This document shows, piece by piece, positions 24,101 through 33,423 of a stretch of DNA of 64,000 bases. The translations under genes and the position numbers were made by a program. How positions within the stretch are numbered: position 1 is the stretch's first letter; the number at the start of each line of letters is the position of its first letter. Origin of the DNA: Owenia fusiformis (taxonomy: Eukaryota; Annelida; Polychaeta; Sabellida; Oweniidae); NCBI GenBank assembly GCA_903813345.2, contig CAIIXF020000005.1, positions 248,001 through 312,000 of the forward strand, written 5' to 3'. The notes under the pieces are model-generated. The model searched no databases. It saw nothing but the letters and a program-made list of their open reading frames with translations, and had not been told where the DNA came from.

Positions 24101-27100
24101 GGTGCAAGGGCCCCATAGGGACCTTGCGTTTTCATACTAAAGTTCGTTTTGGAGTTTTTTCTTATTGTTCTATGTATTTTAAGACATTTTAGAGACAGGG
24201 CCCTTTTTCTAAAGCTCTTTTTAGAAAAATAATTGAGATTACAGAGGATACCCATTATTACTGCTTTTTAACACAATGTTAACAGAAAATTCAAATTTCA
24301 AACTCCTTATCTCACTATAATTCACCAATGGAGAATGGAAGTTGAGCAACCAAACTTGGCATAAAGTTGGAACCTAAGATAAGCTCTAATCTGAGGGGTA
24401 TGATCTTTTGTGAAATTATATATTTGCCTAGCAACCACATAGCAACCATCTAAAATAACATATTTTACAATATAAATCCACTTAATATATGCTAGGATGC
24501 TATAAGACCATTGCAAAAAGTCTCCTTTTCCTAGAATGCAACAATTCAAACATGTTTACAGAAGTGACATTACCATGTTGCATAGCAACAACATGGCAAC
24601 AGGTTACAATGCCCATTTTGACATTTGCACACCATATTCCTATTATATGCTCACTTGTATGCTTTTAGATCCCTTCCACATTATTTCTTGACATACAGAA
24701 ATTGTATTTAAGCATAAATGTTTCCCTAGCAACTTCCTAGCAACAGCTTGAAATAATGGTTCAATTTGCCTAGCAATGACCTAGCAACAGCTTAAAATAG
24801 CAATGTTTCTCATAAAAATCTCACTATATATCGACTATGATGTACTTGAAGAAAATCAATATGTATGTCTTTTAATTTATAACGCTTTATGGGACATTTC
24901 TTGTCTTATTTCTTATCAAATTGCAAAAGTACTGCAATTCGTGTTTCAGTTCTAAGATAAAGTAAACACAAAATATTCATCGTATTTATCCTTGTTATAT
25001 TTTCAGCATTGGTACCCCTAAGATAATACTTTAATTGGGTTAATTGCTACAATTTCCTTTGCAGTTGCATAGTTTTGGTGCAGTAGAATGTACCATGGCA
25101 TTTGCAGTACCCTTTGCAGTCACATTTGGTGCATCCACATTTAATTATGACTTTACATGCCTCGGAGGCTTGCGACAGTATTGTCCATTTGGGTACCCAC
25201 AATCCTGATGCGCTCCTAAACCATCCCCATCGGTTTGGTGAAGAAAGAACTGGATCCACTTTATACCATTGTCCCCTTACATGTGCTCCTTGGAGAGTTG
25301 CTCGCATCACATGATGGAGTGCTGCATCGCATGTTGGAGGTACTCTATCGGGATCTATCTGTCATGAGTGAACATGTGCCTGCGCATGGTATTGGGATTT
25401 GTCTCACTGTTTGTAGGCTGGTAAACCAGGATAATGAACCTCTCAATTGTGCCCATAACTTCTGTTGTTACAGTTGATGGGCGATCTGCTAGAGTCAAAA
25501 GGACACCTGTTAGATCATTACATGTTAGATCTTGAAATGGAATGTAGTGATACGTTTTGCATTTTGAAAATGCTACATAGACCTCATTCTGTAGCTCAGA
25601 GGCACAGGCTAAGGCTATCACAATAACATTACTGTCTACTGATCTTATCATAAATGTCCTGCAACCTTTTCCCACACCATGAGACAAAAACATATGTGTA
25701 TCTGCCTCATGACATTTTTAATTTTCCACATTTGGATAGTAATATTCCACAGAACCCAGGGTATGGGGTTTATGTATCCCAGCAGGGCTTGTTCAAAATA
25801 CTAGTATATAGATTTTAAATCAAGACACCATATTTTACTGATTAAATCGTTAGGTCAAGGTTATACTTGTTAAAAGCTTAAAATCCTATCTGGCCTTTGC
25901 TGAAACATTCAAGTCATTAATTTCAAAGTTTCAAGTTTTACCACTTGAGATGCTGAAGGATGTAGGAATTGTGCAAAGAGCTCTATCTTTCTAGAAACGC
26001 TTGCAAATTGCTTGGTAGTTTGGTGTTAGGATAGGATTTCTCAGAATCAATGAGAACAAGAAAGAGTTCTTTGCACAACTAGCAAATGTTACAAGAAATA
26101 TTATGGCGGACGATGGAGTCTTTGTCTCAACCATTGAAGGAGAGTGTATCAGTAATCCTACTAATTATGACATAATAGTCCTTGCTCCCAAGAAGAGGCA
26201 GATACACATATGTTTTTGGATGTGTCTCATGGTGTAGGAAAAGGTTGCAGGACATTTATGATAAGATCGGTGGACAGTAATGTTGTGATAGCTTAATAGC
26301 CTGTGCCTCTGAGCTTCAGATTGAGATCTATGTAGCATTTTCAAAAGGCAAAACTAACGCTACATTCCAATTTATGAATTTGCTTGAGCACTAGGACCAC
26401 AAAGATCATGTGCGCTGCCAATGTTCCACGCCCTTGCTGGAACTGATACCACATCTGGATTTTACCATCATAGCAAGGTGACAGTTTTCCAGCAATGGAA
26501 CTTATGTAATGATCTTACAGGTGCCCTTTTGACAAGAAGCACATGTATGGGGGCTTCCTTCACCAAGCCTATGGGGATGGTTTAGGAGCCCATCAGCATT
26601 GTGGGTGCCCAGATAGACAATATTGCCCAAGCATCTAAAGCATGTAAAGTCATAATTAAATATGGATGTACCAAATGTGACTACAAAGGGAACTGCAAAT
26701 GCTGTGGTGCATTCTACTGAATCAAACTATGCACCTGCAAAGGAAATTGAAGCAATTCACCAAAATAAAGCATTATCTTAGGGGTATCAATGCTGAAAAT
26801 GTATCAAGTACTAATGTGATGAATATTTCCTGTTTACTTTATCTCAGAACTGAAATATGAATTGCAATTTGACATACATAAGACAAGAAATGTCCCATCA
26901 TGCTTTATACAAGAACTAAGGATTTTTAAGAGAGCAACTATAAAGCTTTATAAATTATAAAATATATATATATTGATATATATATATTGATTTTCTTCAA
27001 GTACATTTAGTGGATATAGTGAAATTCTTATGAGAACCATTGCTATTTTAAGATGTTGCTAGGTCGTTGCTAGGCAAATTTAACCTTTATTTCAAGCCAT

Positions 27101-28351
27101 TGCTAGGGAAAATGGTCAGACATAACTGCATCAATACATTTACTATATGTTAAGAAATAGTGTGGAAGAGATCCAAAAGCAGTGAACATATAATAGATAT
27201 ATGGTCTGCAAATGTAAAAATGGACATTGTAACCTGTTGCCATGTTGTTGCTATGCAACATGGTGATGACACTTCTGTAAATATGTTAAAATTATTGTAT
27301 TTTAGGATAAGAAGACTTTCTGTAATGGTCTTATAGCATCCTAGCATATATTAAGTGGATTTATATTGTAAAATATGTTATTTTAGGTGGTTGCTATGTG
27401 GTTGCTAGGCAAATGTATGATATCACAAAAAATCAAAGCCCCCAAGATTAGAGTTTATCCTAGGATCTAACTTTGTGCAAAGTTTGGTTGCTCAATTCCC
27501 ATTCTCCATTGGTGAATTATAGTGAGATAAGGAGTTTGAAATTTGAATTTTCTATTAAAATTGTGTTAAAAAGCAGAAATAATGGGTATCCTCTGTATTC
27601 TCAATTATTTTTCTAAAAAGGGCTTTAGAAAAAGGGCCCTGTCTCTTAAATAACTTTAAATACATAAAACTATATGAAAAAACTCAAAAACAAACTTTAG
27701 TATGAAAACGCAAGATCATTCACCAATTGATTCCGCTAGATCAGATCTATCATAAAACAAAATAACTTTCAACTTTTGAAATGTCTATTTATTTTGTGCA
27801 GATATCCTCCAAGTAGCCAAGAGTTGAGGGAAATTCAACTAAGACCTGATATTTTAGCTGCAAATGATGATGAACATATGCAATATGAAGATGTGTTTGT
27901 GGCAGAAAGAGACAATGACAGAAGAACTATTGATAAAGTGAACTTAGAAAATGATGCCAAGATGCAAAAAATGATAGAATTAGAGACGCTGTATGCTAAA
28001 CCAGAGAAGAAACCTCCACCAGTCCCAAAGAAAAACTTTAAACGAATCACTCCAAATACAAGTGCATCATCAACCAGTGACACAGATCCCATATCACATT
28101 ATTCACTGGAAAAAAGAGTTGGTGAAAACAGCACTCCATATGCATCGTCCCATGTTTCTATATCTTCATCGCCGCCCTCTTTACAACAAGATTCCGCCCC
28201 TGATGAGGCAACTAAGGGTTATCCAGAACCCGTCAATGCTGTTGCAGGTGAATATGACTCACTTAACCTCGGAACAGACAAACCTCCTGTGCGTTATGAT
28301 GGACGAAAGCGTTTATATGGATATTCTAAAGTGAAAGATACTTCGATGTAA
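6109..28351 (+). CDS. Trefoil-domain type I transmembrane protein, five exons (putative receptor)
   Basis: Exons at 6109-6169, 22156-22287, 22523-22924, 23543-23657 and 27802-28351 join in phase (61+132+402+115+550 nt) into 419 residues. Every intron starts GT and ends AG. Exon 1 gives a signal peptide (MWPLLVFLIGLNAAV). Exon 2 is a trefoil domain with six cysteines (C24, C33, C44, C49, C50, C59) and the diagnostic CxxxxCCYD. Exon 3 (66-198) is a cysteine-rich ectodomain that resembles the SUEL/rhamnose-binding lectin fold (C-rich, KAKCNNKTKC), followed by a Thr-rich stalk. Exon 4 is one transmembrane helix (about 203-226) with a basic stop-transfer YKYRYKRNDK. The 182-residue last exon is the cytoplasmic tail, with PPPVPKK (class II SH3 ligand, 308-314) and YEDV (Y265) and YDSL (Y388). 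Surface recognition with tyrosine-based signalling is an inference. I know no exact match for this domain order. The SUEL assignment is the weakest part; exon structure is strong. The exon 1 link rests on phase, signal peptide and strand. Confidence 0.8.
6264..8814. mobile_element. 2.55-kb non-autonomous TIR element in intron 1
   Basis: About 90-bp terminal inverted repeats begin CACTGGCGTTTAACG and are roughly 95% identical between 6264-6352 and 8726-8814. GAGA flanks both ends (6260-6263, 8815-8818). The interior has no open frame, only AT-rich sequence. A 28-bp direct repeat (CCTCATTGAGTGGGAAATCC...) lies at about 6478-6540. Confidence 0.8.
8937..9608. mobile_element. Tc1/mariner-type foldback MITE in intron 1
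   Basis: Inverted arms of about 150 bp begin CTCCTCAAAAA, with TA at both outer edges as expected for a TA target duplication. The inner part (9195-9430) is related to the segment at 46225-46500. Confidence 0.75.
11245..14062. mobile_element. 2.8-kb transposon inserted in the 103-bp satellite
   Basis: Termini CAGTACTGTCAA and TTGACAGCTCTG form an imperfect 12-bp TIR. TGAATG is duplicated exactly on both sides (11239-11244 and 14063-14068), and the array phase resumes without loss. Both ends hold a CGCGGGA-rich subterminal repeat (11265-11580, 13930-14045). A further inverted pair lies inside at 11868-12068 and 12703-12896. No transposase frame. The TIR style is hAT-like; that is inference. 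Confidence 0.85.
12995..13634. mobile_element. Nested 640-bp TIR element
   Basis: Ends GGGTTTTTAGAAAAA and TTTTTCTACAAACCC are inverted, followed inward by a GGGTACCGGGTAG inverted block. TTTCTAGATA is present on both sides (12985-12994, 13635-13644). The uninterrupted site is visible in the diverged copy near 305-330. Interior has no gene. Confidence 0.8.
22156..22287 (+). CDS. Trefoil exon (exon 2), source of the upstream satellite
   Basis: This single exon encodes the whole trefoil module (residues 21-64), bounded by phase-1 introns on both sides. The first 47 nt (22156-22202) are also the 3' half of the 103-bp satellite that abuts it. Divergence from the satellite begins at 22203, where the exon continues with AGCAATATATCG and the satellite reads ATGAATGATACA. 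This exon therefore carries the authentic acceptor at the right end of a row of near-identical decoys. The donor at 22288 is GTGAGT, a strong site. Confidence 0.85.
22374..22451. mobile_element. 78-bp MITE with 9-bp target duplication (intron 2)
   Basis: TACCCTTTGCA and TGCACGCAGGGTA are the ends, and GTGTTGGTA is duplicated exactly on both sides (22365-22373, 22452-22460). It is an internally deleted relative, in opposite orientation, of the 377-bp element at 39540-39916. Confidence 0.8.
23798..24015. mobile_element. 218-bp MITE in the last intron of the trefoil gene
   Basis: Inverted ends TCACGCC(T)TACCATCGAC... of about 30 bp, including CATCGACAAGGTACAGTC on both arms. No coding capacity. 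Confidence 0.7.
25047..25693 (-). pseudogene. Relic of a transposon-associated protein with a cysteine-rich tail, left arm
   Basis: Two minus-strand open pieces read in order. The first has GCRTFMIRSVDSNVIVIAL and TIERFIILVYQ. The second has PNRWGWFRSASGLWVPKWT, SQASEACKVIIKCGC and CDCKGYCKCHG. From memory of the families, this pattern (GC+..MIRTVDTDVV, then WGW, then ASEAC...CGC..CC) belongs to a protein widespread in transposons of marine invertebrates. It is broken by frame changes and lacks its N-terminal part. Confidence 0.6.
26160..26745 (+). pseudogene. Relic of the same protein, right arm
   Basis: Inverted counterpart of 25047-25693, more damaged: the GVGKGCRTFMIRSVDS segment is readable near 26230-26280 and the EACKVIIKYGCTKCDYKGNC segment near 26640-26700, with stops and frame changes between them. 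Confidence 0.55.
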
Positions 28352-28509
28352 ATGCAAATACAAACTTGAAATATAAGTAAAACGGTGAACACTTTAATTG
28401 GTCCATTTTTATGTCCCAATGATTGTCTAATTATTCTGCATATACTCATGAAACTTCAATTTGAACAAATGTTAGAAGATAAACAAATCTCGTACCATCC
28501 TGACATCCC

Positions 28510-29500
28510 GGGGGGTTCACTGTATATAAAACTCGACGGGGGTCCTAGGCTGAAGCCTCAAATATCAATATGTTCCCATACCAATCTGTCAAATTTCAAT
28601 ATGTTCCCATACCAACCAAAATAACGCCCAAAGGCCATACCAAATGTCCAAATATAGGACCAATGCCATACCAAATGTCCAAATATAGGACCAATTCCAT
28701 ATCAAATGTCCAATTATGGGACCAATACCATACCAAAAGTCAAAATGTAGGACCAATGCCATACCAAATGTCCAAATATGGGACCAATGCCATACCTTAA
28801 TTCAAAGTAAATGAAATATAGGATCAATGTAATACAAATGTGCAAATACAGGACCAATCGCCATACCTCAAATCAAGGACAAATGCCATACTGTAGTTGG
28901 GGTCATAAATGACCAAAATAACACGACTCACACTTTTACTCATAGCGATACATCACATAAAATGTTCGGATTCAGTTAAATATATTTTATTTTTAACATC
29001 TTACTCTTATCTTTGGCCCAATTTCTAGTCAATACATCAGTCTTAGAATGCATGATACTAGATAATAAGAATGAGATTCAACCTTAGATAGTTGACTAGA
29101 CTTACTGTACTGCTCAAGTTTTACCACAAAGTTGAAAGCCCACAATTTCTATTTTAAACAAGTTCATTAACGTGTACATTTATATGCATAAAATTAACAA
29201 TGATTAAAGTTGAATAAGGCCCTCGAAAAGAAGATACTTCGGGAAACGATCCAAAACAACTTCAAATTTGCAACTACTGGACCAATGCCATACCACAAAT
29301 GTTAGGTAACGTATCTACAACGACCATTCTCATACCAGAAAAGCAAAAGTCCGACCATTGCCATACCTCAGAAGTGAGAAATTTCCGGGCATTCCCATAC
29401 CAAATCCTAAAATATGGGTCCATTGCCATACCAAACGTTGAAAAAGGTACCCCACATGCGCCGAGGATCCCCGTCAAGGTTTATATATAGTGAACCCCCC
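28510..29500. mobile_element. 1-kb TIR element just downstream of the trefoil gene stop
   Basis: Inverted ends GGGGGGTTCACT..TATATAAA and their complement pair over about 41 bp. Inside, 28600-28880 and 29276-29440 hold degenerate ~31-bp repeats of the CCATACCAAATGTCC type in the same direction. Open frames there are products of the minisatellite. Confidence 0.75.
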
Positions 29501-30719
29501 TTTACTACAAATATTCAAAATGAGCAAATGGGCGAGTCCAATGGAGTAGAGAAGCAGAGGATATTCAAGAAGTGTTTACTTTAGACATTTCTTCAGTTCT
29601 AAGTGGATAAAGTATTACGGAAGAAAAATGACTTTATTATGTATACTTTAGAGCCTTTAGATACAATGAGTATGTACATGGATTTTCGTTTGGAGATGCA
29701 GAAGTCAATTATACAATTGTTTCCGAAATGATCGGTATATCTTCTTTGATTAGAAAAAAATTACAGCAGACGATTTAAACAAATTTACATTTAAGAAAAA
29801 TATGTGACCCTCCTACTAATTTGTATTTTCTAATGTTTAAAAGTCATTGGTGGAGGAAGGCATTTCACTCTACTATGTCCTTGCATTTGGTGTTCATGAG
29901 CAACCCATTTGGCATATTAGTAATGATTATGTATTTGTTTTTATTTGTCTGTTCCTTATTAATGGTTTATCGGTTGAAAGTTAGATGTTAATAAGGTACT
30001 TTCAAAAGTATACTAAACAATACAATTAGACAAACAAAGTATCTTATGCATTTCTAGGTGTTAGGTATAGTAGTGTGCATTTGACCCCTACACGTTCGTA
30101 TTATGTCAAGGGGTTGTAATTGCGTTAGTCTAACCATCTATTTGTTAAGGTGTCTATGGTCAAACTTTCATCATATTTCATCTTGGTGTGATTTTTACAC
30201 TCAGTCAGTTACACAAAGTAATATAAAATTCCAACAAGTATGAGTGTGAATTCACTACTCATTTATTTGTTTGAATACTGAAAAGCATTCACGTTCTACT
30301 CAGTCCATGACACACTGTAATAAAGTATTTGTAAATACATAGCGCAAAAATAGTTTATTATCTGCAGGCCTATCGCTATGTTTAATAAATAACCACATGT
30401 TCTAAGTCCAACTCTTTATAACCTAAATATGGTTGAGTGTATTATTTTATTAGGAGGCCCGACAGGAGCTCTGCACTTATCTATTTCCACCAATGAACTG
30501 CTTAAGAAATATAGACCGAAGAGCAGGTAGTATATTGATGGATAAATACCGCAGTGTTGGGCATTTATGAGAGAGGGGTTCGAAAGCGTTTATGCATAGC
30601 CCCAAGGTATTCATTCATCAGTATACCTGATCTGACCAAACTCACCAAAATGTTCCAAATGGTTACTCTATTTCCTACCTTTGGTTTAGCGTTTGCACTT
30701 AACGAAACATTTAGTGCAG
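29501..30719. other. No gene seen
   Basis: AT-rich sequence without recognisable exons, arrays or long inverted repeats. The open frame at 30554-30778 ends inside the foldback arm at 30725. Confidence 0.35.
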
Positions 30720-30724
30720 ACCAA

Positions 30725-31566
30725 GCTACACGGTGCTCAAGTCTTAACAATGGAAATTGTTCCGGACGTGTTTTTTAAACGATTTAGACGTGTTTTGTAA
30801 GAACATGGAATACGACATTCGTTAGAATGGAGCAAAAAGGTAAGAATATTCTATACTTTACAAATTAACATTACTTGACTTCTACCTAAGATGTTCGTCT
30901 TCATACCCACGTATCTATTTTGGCGATCATTCCATCATACTTCATAGTACTCGCAATAATATCCCAAAATGCCAGAAATATGTACTAAATTTGCATTTAG
31001 TGTTTTTTAATTAAGTTTAAACAGACTAACCATTTAACAACGTGGAATAATATTCACTACTCTAAAGATCGTGTTTATATTTTAACTATCTTTATCTTAA
31101 AATTGCCATAAATTACTGTAAATGTAGAAAGTGGAGTTAACGATGAAGAAGGGATATTTTTGGACACGCCCAAATAGTTTAATCCAAAAAAATATTCGGT
31201 CAATTGCTACTTATTTAAGCTCTTTTAATTTGTGGTTTTCGCACATATTGTGAGTACTTTTCTTATGAATCGATGTATTCATTGAATACAAGGCAGGCTA
31301 GTGATTTTCAGGCAAAAATTTGTGTAACACTGCCAGAATCGCTCATTTTCTGATTTAACAAGGTTATAGCATAAGATTCGTGCAAATAACGCGTTTGTGG
31401 ATACCTAAAGTTAGGATATATAGTATGGTTATAGTAAGCAATATAAATTACATAATTCCATAATCAAATTTATTAACCTACCTCTCAAGTTTTCCAAAAA
31501 CAAGTCTAAATCGTTTAAAAAACACGTCCGGGGCAATCTCCACTGGTAACACTTGGTCACCGTGAA
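30725..31566. mobile_element. Foldback element
   Basis: About 75 bp at 30725-30800, containing CGGACGTGTTTTTTAAACGA, is repeated in reverse complement at 31496-31566. No coding content in between. Confidence 0.65.
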
Positions 31567-32544
31567 GCTATGTATCGACGAATAAATACCGGGTAAAATA
31601 TTGACTTTGTTTACAGTTTATAGAAGGCGTGAATCCAGTCATGCTCGAATTAATGTTACTAGCTATCGTGTATACATTCTCCCTTCACAATCTATACATT
31701 TTAAGTTTCATTATTTTCAGTTATGAATTAATCTCAATAATTAACTGTTTAAAAAAAATCTACAGATCTTTAGAGATTTAAATCTGACCTCTACGATTTT
31801 TAACTCTACAAATGTAGACTAAATGCGACATAAATGTAATAAATGTCAAGGTCAACCTCAAGGTCAAAATGTTCCTCAGAGTCAGTTACTACTTTACGAC
31901 TAAGACCATGAGTGGAATGGCCGGTGTTATTATTAATTATATACCTATATAACCCTGTATGATATTTGACTAGGGGTATACCATAAATACAAGAATCATG
32001 AAAATATGAATCACTCTCGGAAAAGCCATATTTAGTTAAGACTTGGCATTACTATTACTTTACTAAACTTACTGAGTGATGTTATTGACTAACCGAAAAG
32101 TAAGTTATGAGATAAAAAAACCTTTGAAGCCTCTGCAAATTTTATGTCATGCTATTTAAAAAAGTTAATAATTGACAAATATTCTTAGAAACCTCCAGTA
32201 TGAGCATGCCACTTTGTCATGATTATATTTAACAACTTTTGTTTTAATATCAAGACTACAGTATTAACATCTGAATAACTAAAGTACTGGTAGTTATATT
32301 CATCGGCTCGTTGAAATCAATATAAAGAAAAGTTCGCTGTGTTCACACAAAAATAAGGCCTTTATGGCAGTGGAGAGGTCAAGTATCAACTTGATATTAG
32401 AAATGTAGCAACTCTGCGGTCTCTAAGTTGAATATGCAACCACTAAACATTCTCAATTAGTAAAGAAAACTACATCAACTTGTTATTCTCTGATATAAAA
32501 CATATGTCACACAATGGTCATTACGCATAAAATAACTAGTCTAT
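31567..32544. other. No gene seen
   Basis: AT-rich intergenic DNA. A short TCAAGGTCAACCTCAAGGTC direct repeat occurs near 31845-31870. The true PSMD6 terminal exon was searched for here and not found. Confidence 0.35.
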
Positions 32545-32583
32545 TTACTGATATATAATATTCCCTTTAAGCAACTTTTCATC
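32545..32583 (-). CDS. Weak candidate for the terminal PSMD6 exon
   Basis: After exon 7 ends in phase 0 at 33424, the next usable acceptor that I can connect to a C-terminus with any family resemblance is ccatttcag just before 32583. It would add DEKLLKGNIIYQ and a TAA. The family normally ends ETIKKGDLLLNR followed by a further ten residues, so the likeness is limited to an acidic start, a KG pair and two aliphatics, out of register by one residue. If real, the protein is 379 residues and truncated. It may equally be chance, with the true exon lost, unassembled or further left. Confidence 0.2.
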   Translation of the reverse strand, partial: DEKLLKGNIIYQ

Positions 32584-32735
32584 CTGAAATGGGAGCACAC
32601 TTGGGAAATTAAAGGTGCCTCTGATTCAACAGTTTTCCAATCAGATATTAATAATGGTAAAACAACATACGGGTATTTTCTTTTATACAAAATGAACAAG
32701 TATATTTTCTAACACAAAGATAGGCATGCTGACAT

Positions 32736-33181
32736 TTAAATGTTTGAAATGGCTACAGATAAACAGTGCATTAGGTACATCACAGTACAATGGTTGTAGT
32801 TCTTAGGTTCATGGCAATTTGTTGCAGTACTAAGTGCTAGTGAAGCACAGAGACTATCAAAAACACCACCAAATAGAGCTGAGAATGTATTAGGGACAAT
32901 CTTATTGAAAATATGAATATCAACTGTCCTTTCAGAAACAGCCCTTTTATGCCTCATTGTTAGGCCTTTATTAGCTGGCACGTCCTGCTGATTTATATTG
33001 TAGTGTTCATGGTCAACAGTTCTATTGTCCCAACATGTGCTATTAATTCTGTTGTTATATATTGATGACACGGCTGAGCTTTTGGAGTCTGTTTAGAAGT
33101 AAATCTCCCTGTTTTATAAGAGCCTGCAAGAAAACCATGTGACACTATTAAAGAGGCAATCAGACATAAGAGCACTTTCAT
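32736..33181 (-). pseudogene. Frameshifted ORF for a small secreted, furin-site precursor-like protein
   Basis: A start at 33181 opens a clear signal peptide (MKVLLCLIASLIVSHGFLAG). This frame stops at 32993. A second overlapping frame, open from about 33090 to 32736, continues with two N-glycosylation sequons (NST, NRT), a dibasic furin-like site RHKR, then about 70 residues with four cysteines ending CLSVAISNI. Together they look like a secreted precursor with a processed C-terminal peptide, but reaching it needs a one-base frame change in the 33,000-33,090 overlap and no plausible small intron exists there. It lies on the PSMD6 strand, left of PSMD6 exon 7. Either a broken gene or a base error. 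I do not recognise the family. Confidence 0.4.
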
Positions 33182-33423
33182 GAAAATATCAACTCTTTTG
33201 GGCTCAAATTGATAACTATTTCAGATTAATGACTATTTTTCAAATCTGAAAAATATGTCAGGATTTACAGATTGTCAACTGGATGATTTTAAAAATGTAA
33301 GGTCATTTTTTAAATTTAGGATGATAATGTCAATGAAAGACTTTAAATATCAACAGGGTGCAATGTAATATTCAAATAATTGCAATGTAATATTCAAATT
33401 CAGGATGGTCAAGATTGACTTAC

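Larger units (their letters stand above)
24087..27739. mobile_element. 3.65-kb giant foldback in the last intron of the trefoil gene
   Basis: The left part (24087 to about 25720) is repeated in reverse complement at about 26180-27739, leaving a spacer of roughly 450 bp. Outer arms pair from TAGTGGAATCAATTGGTG inward through the CTAGCAAC-rich segments. Inner arms hold relics of a transposon-encoded protein in both orientations. A TATA dinucleotide run sits at 26958-26990. Transcription of the host gene would give an intronic hairpin of about 1.5 kb. Confidence 0.85.

Noticed and set aside
28570-28800. Tyr/Pro-rich protein ORF
   Set aside because: The frame is produced by the ~31-bp CCATACCAAATGTCC repeat inside a TIR element.
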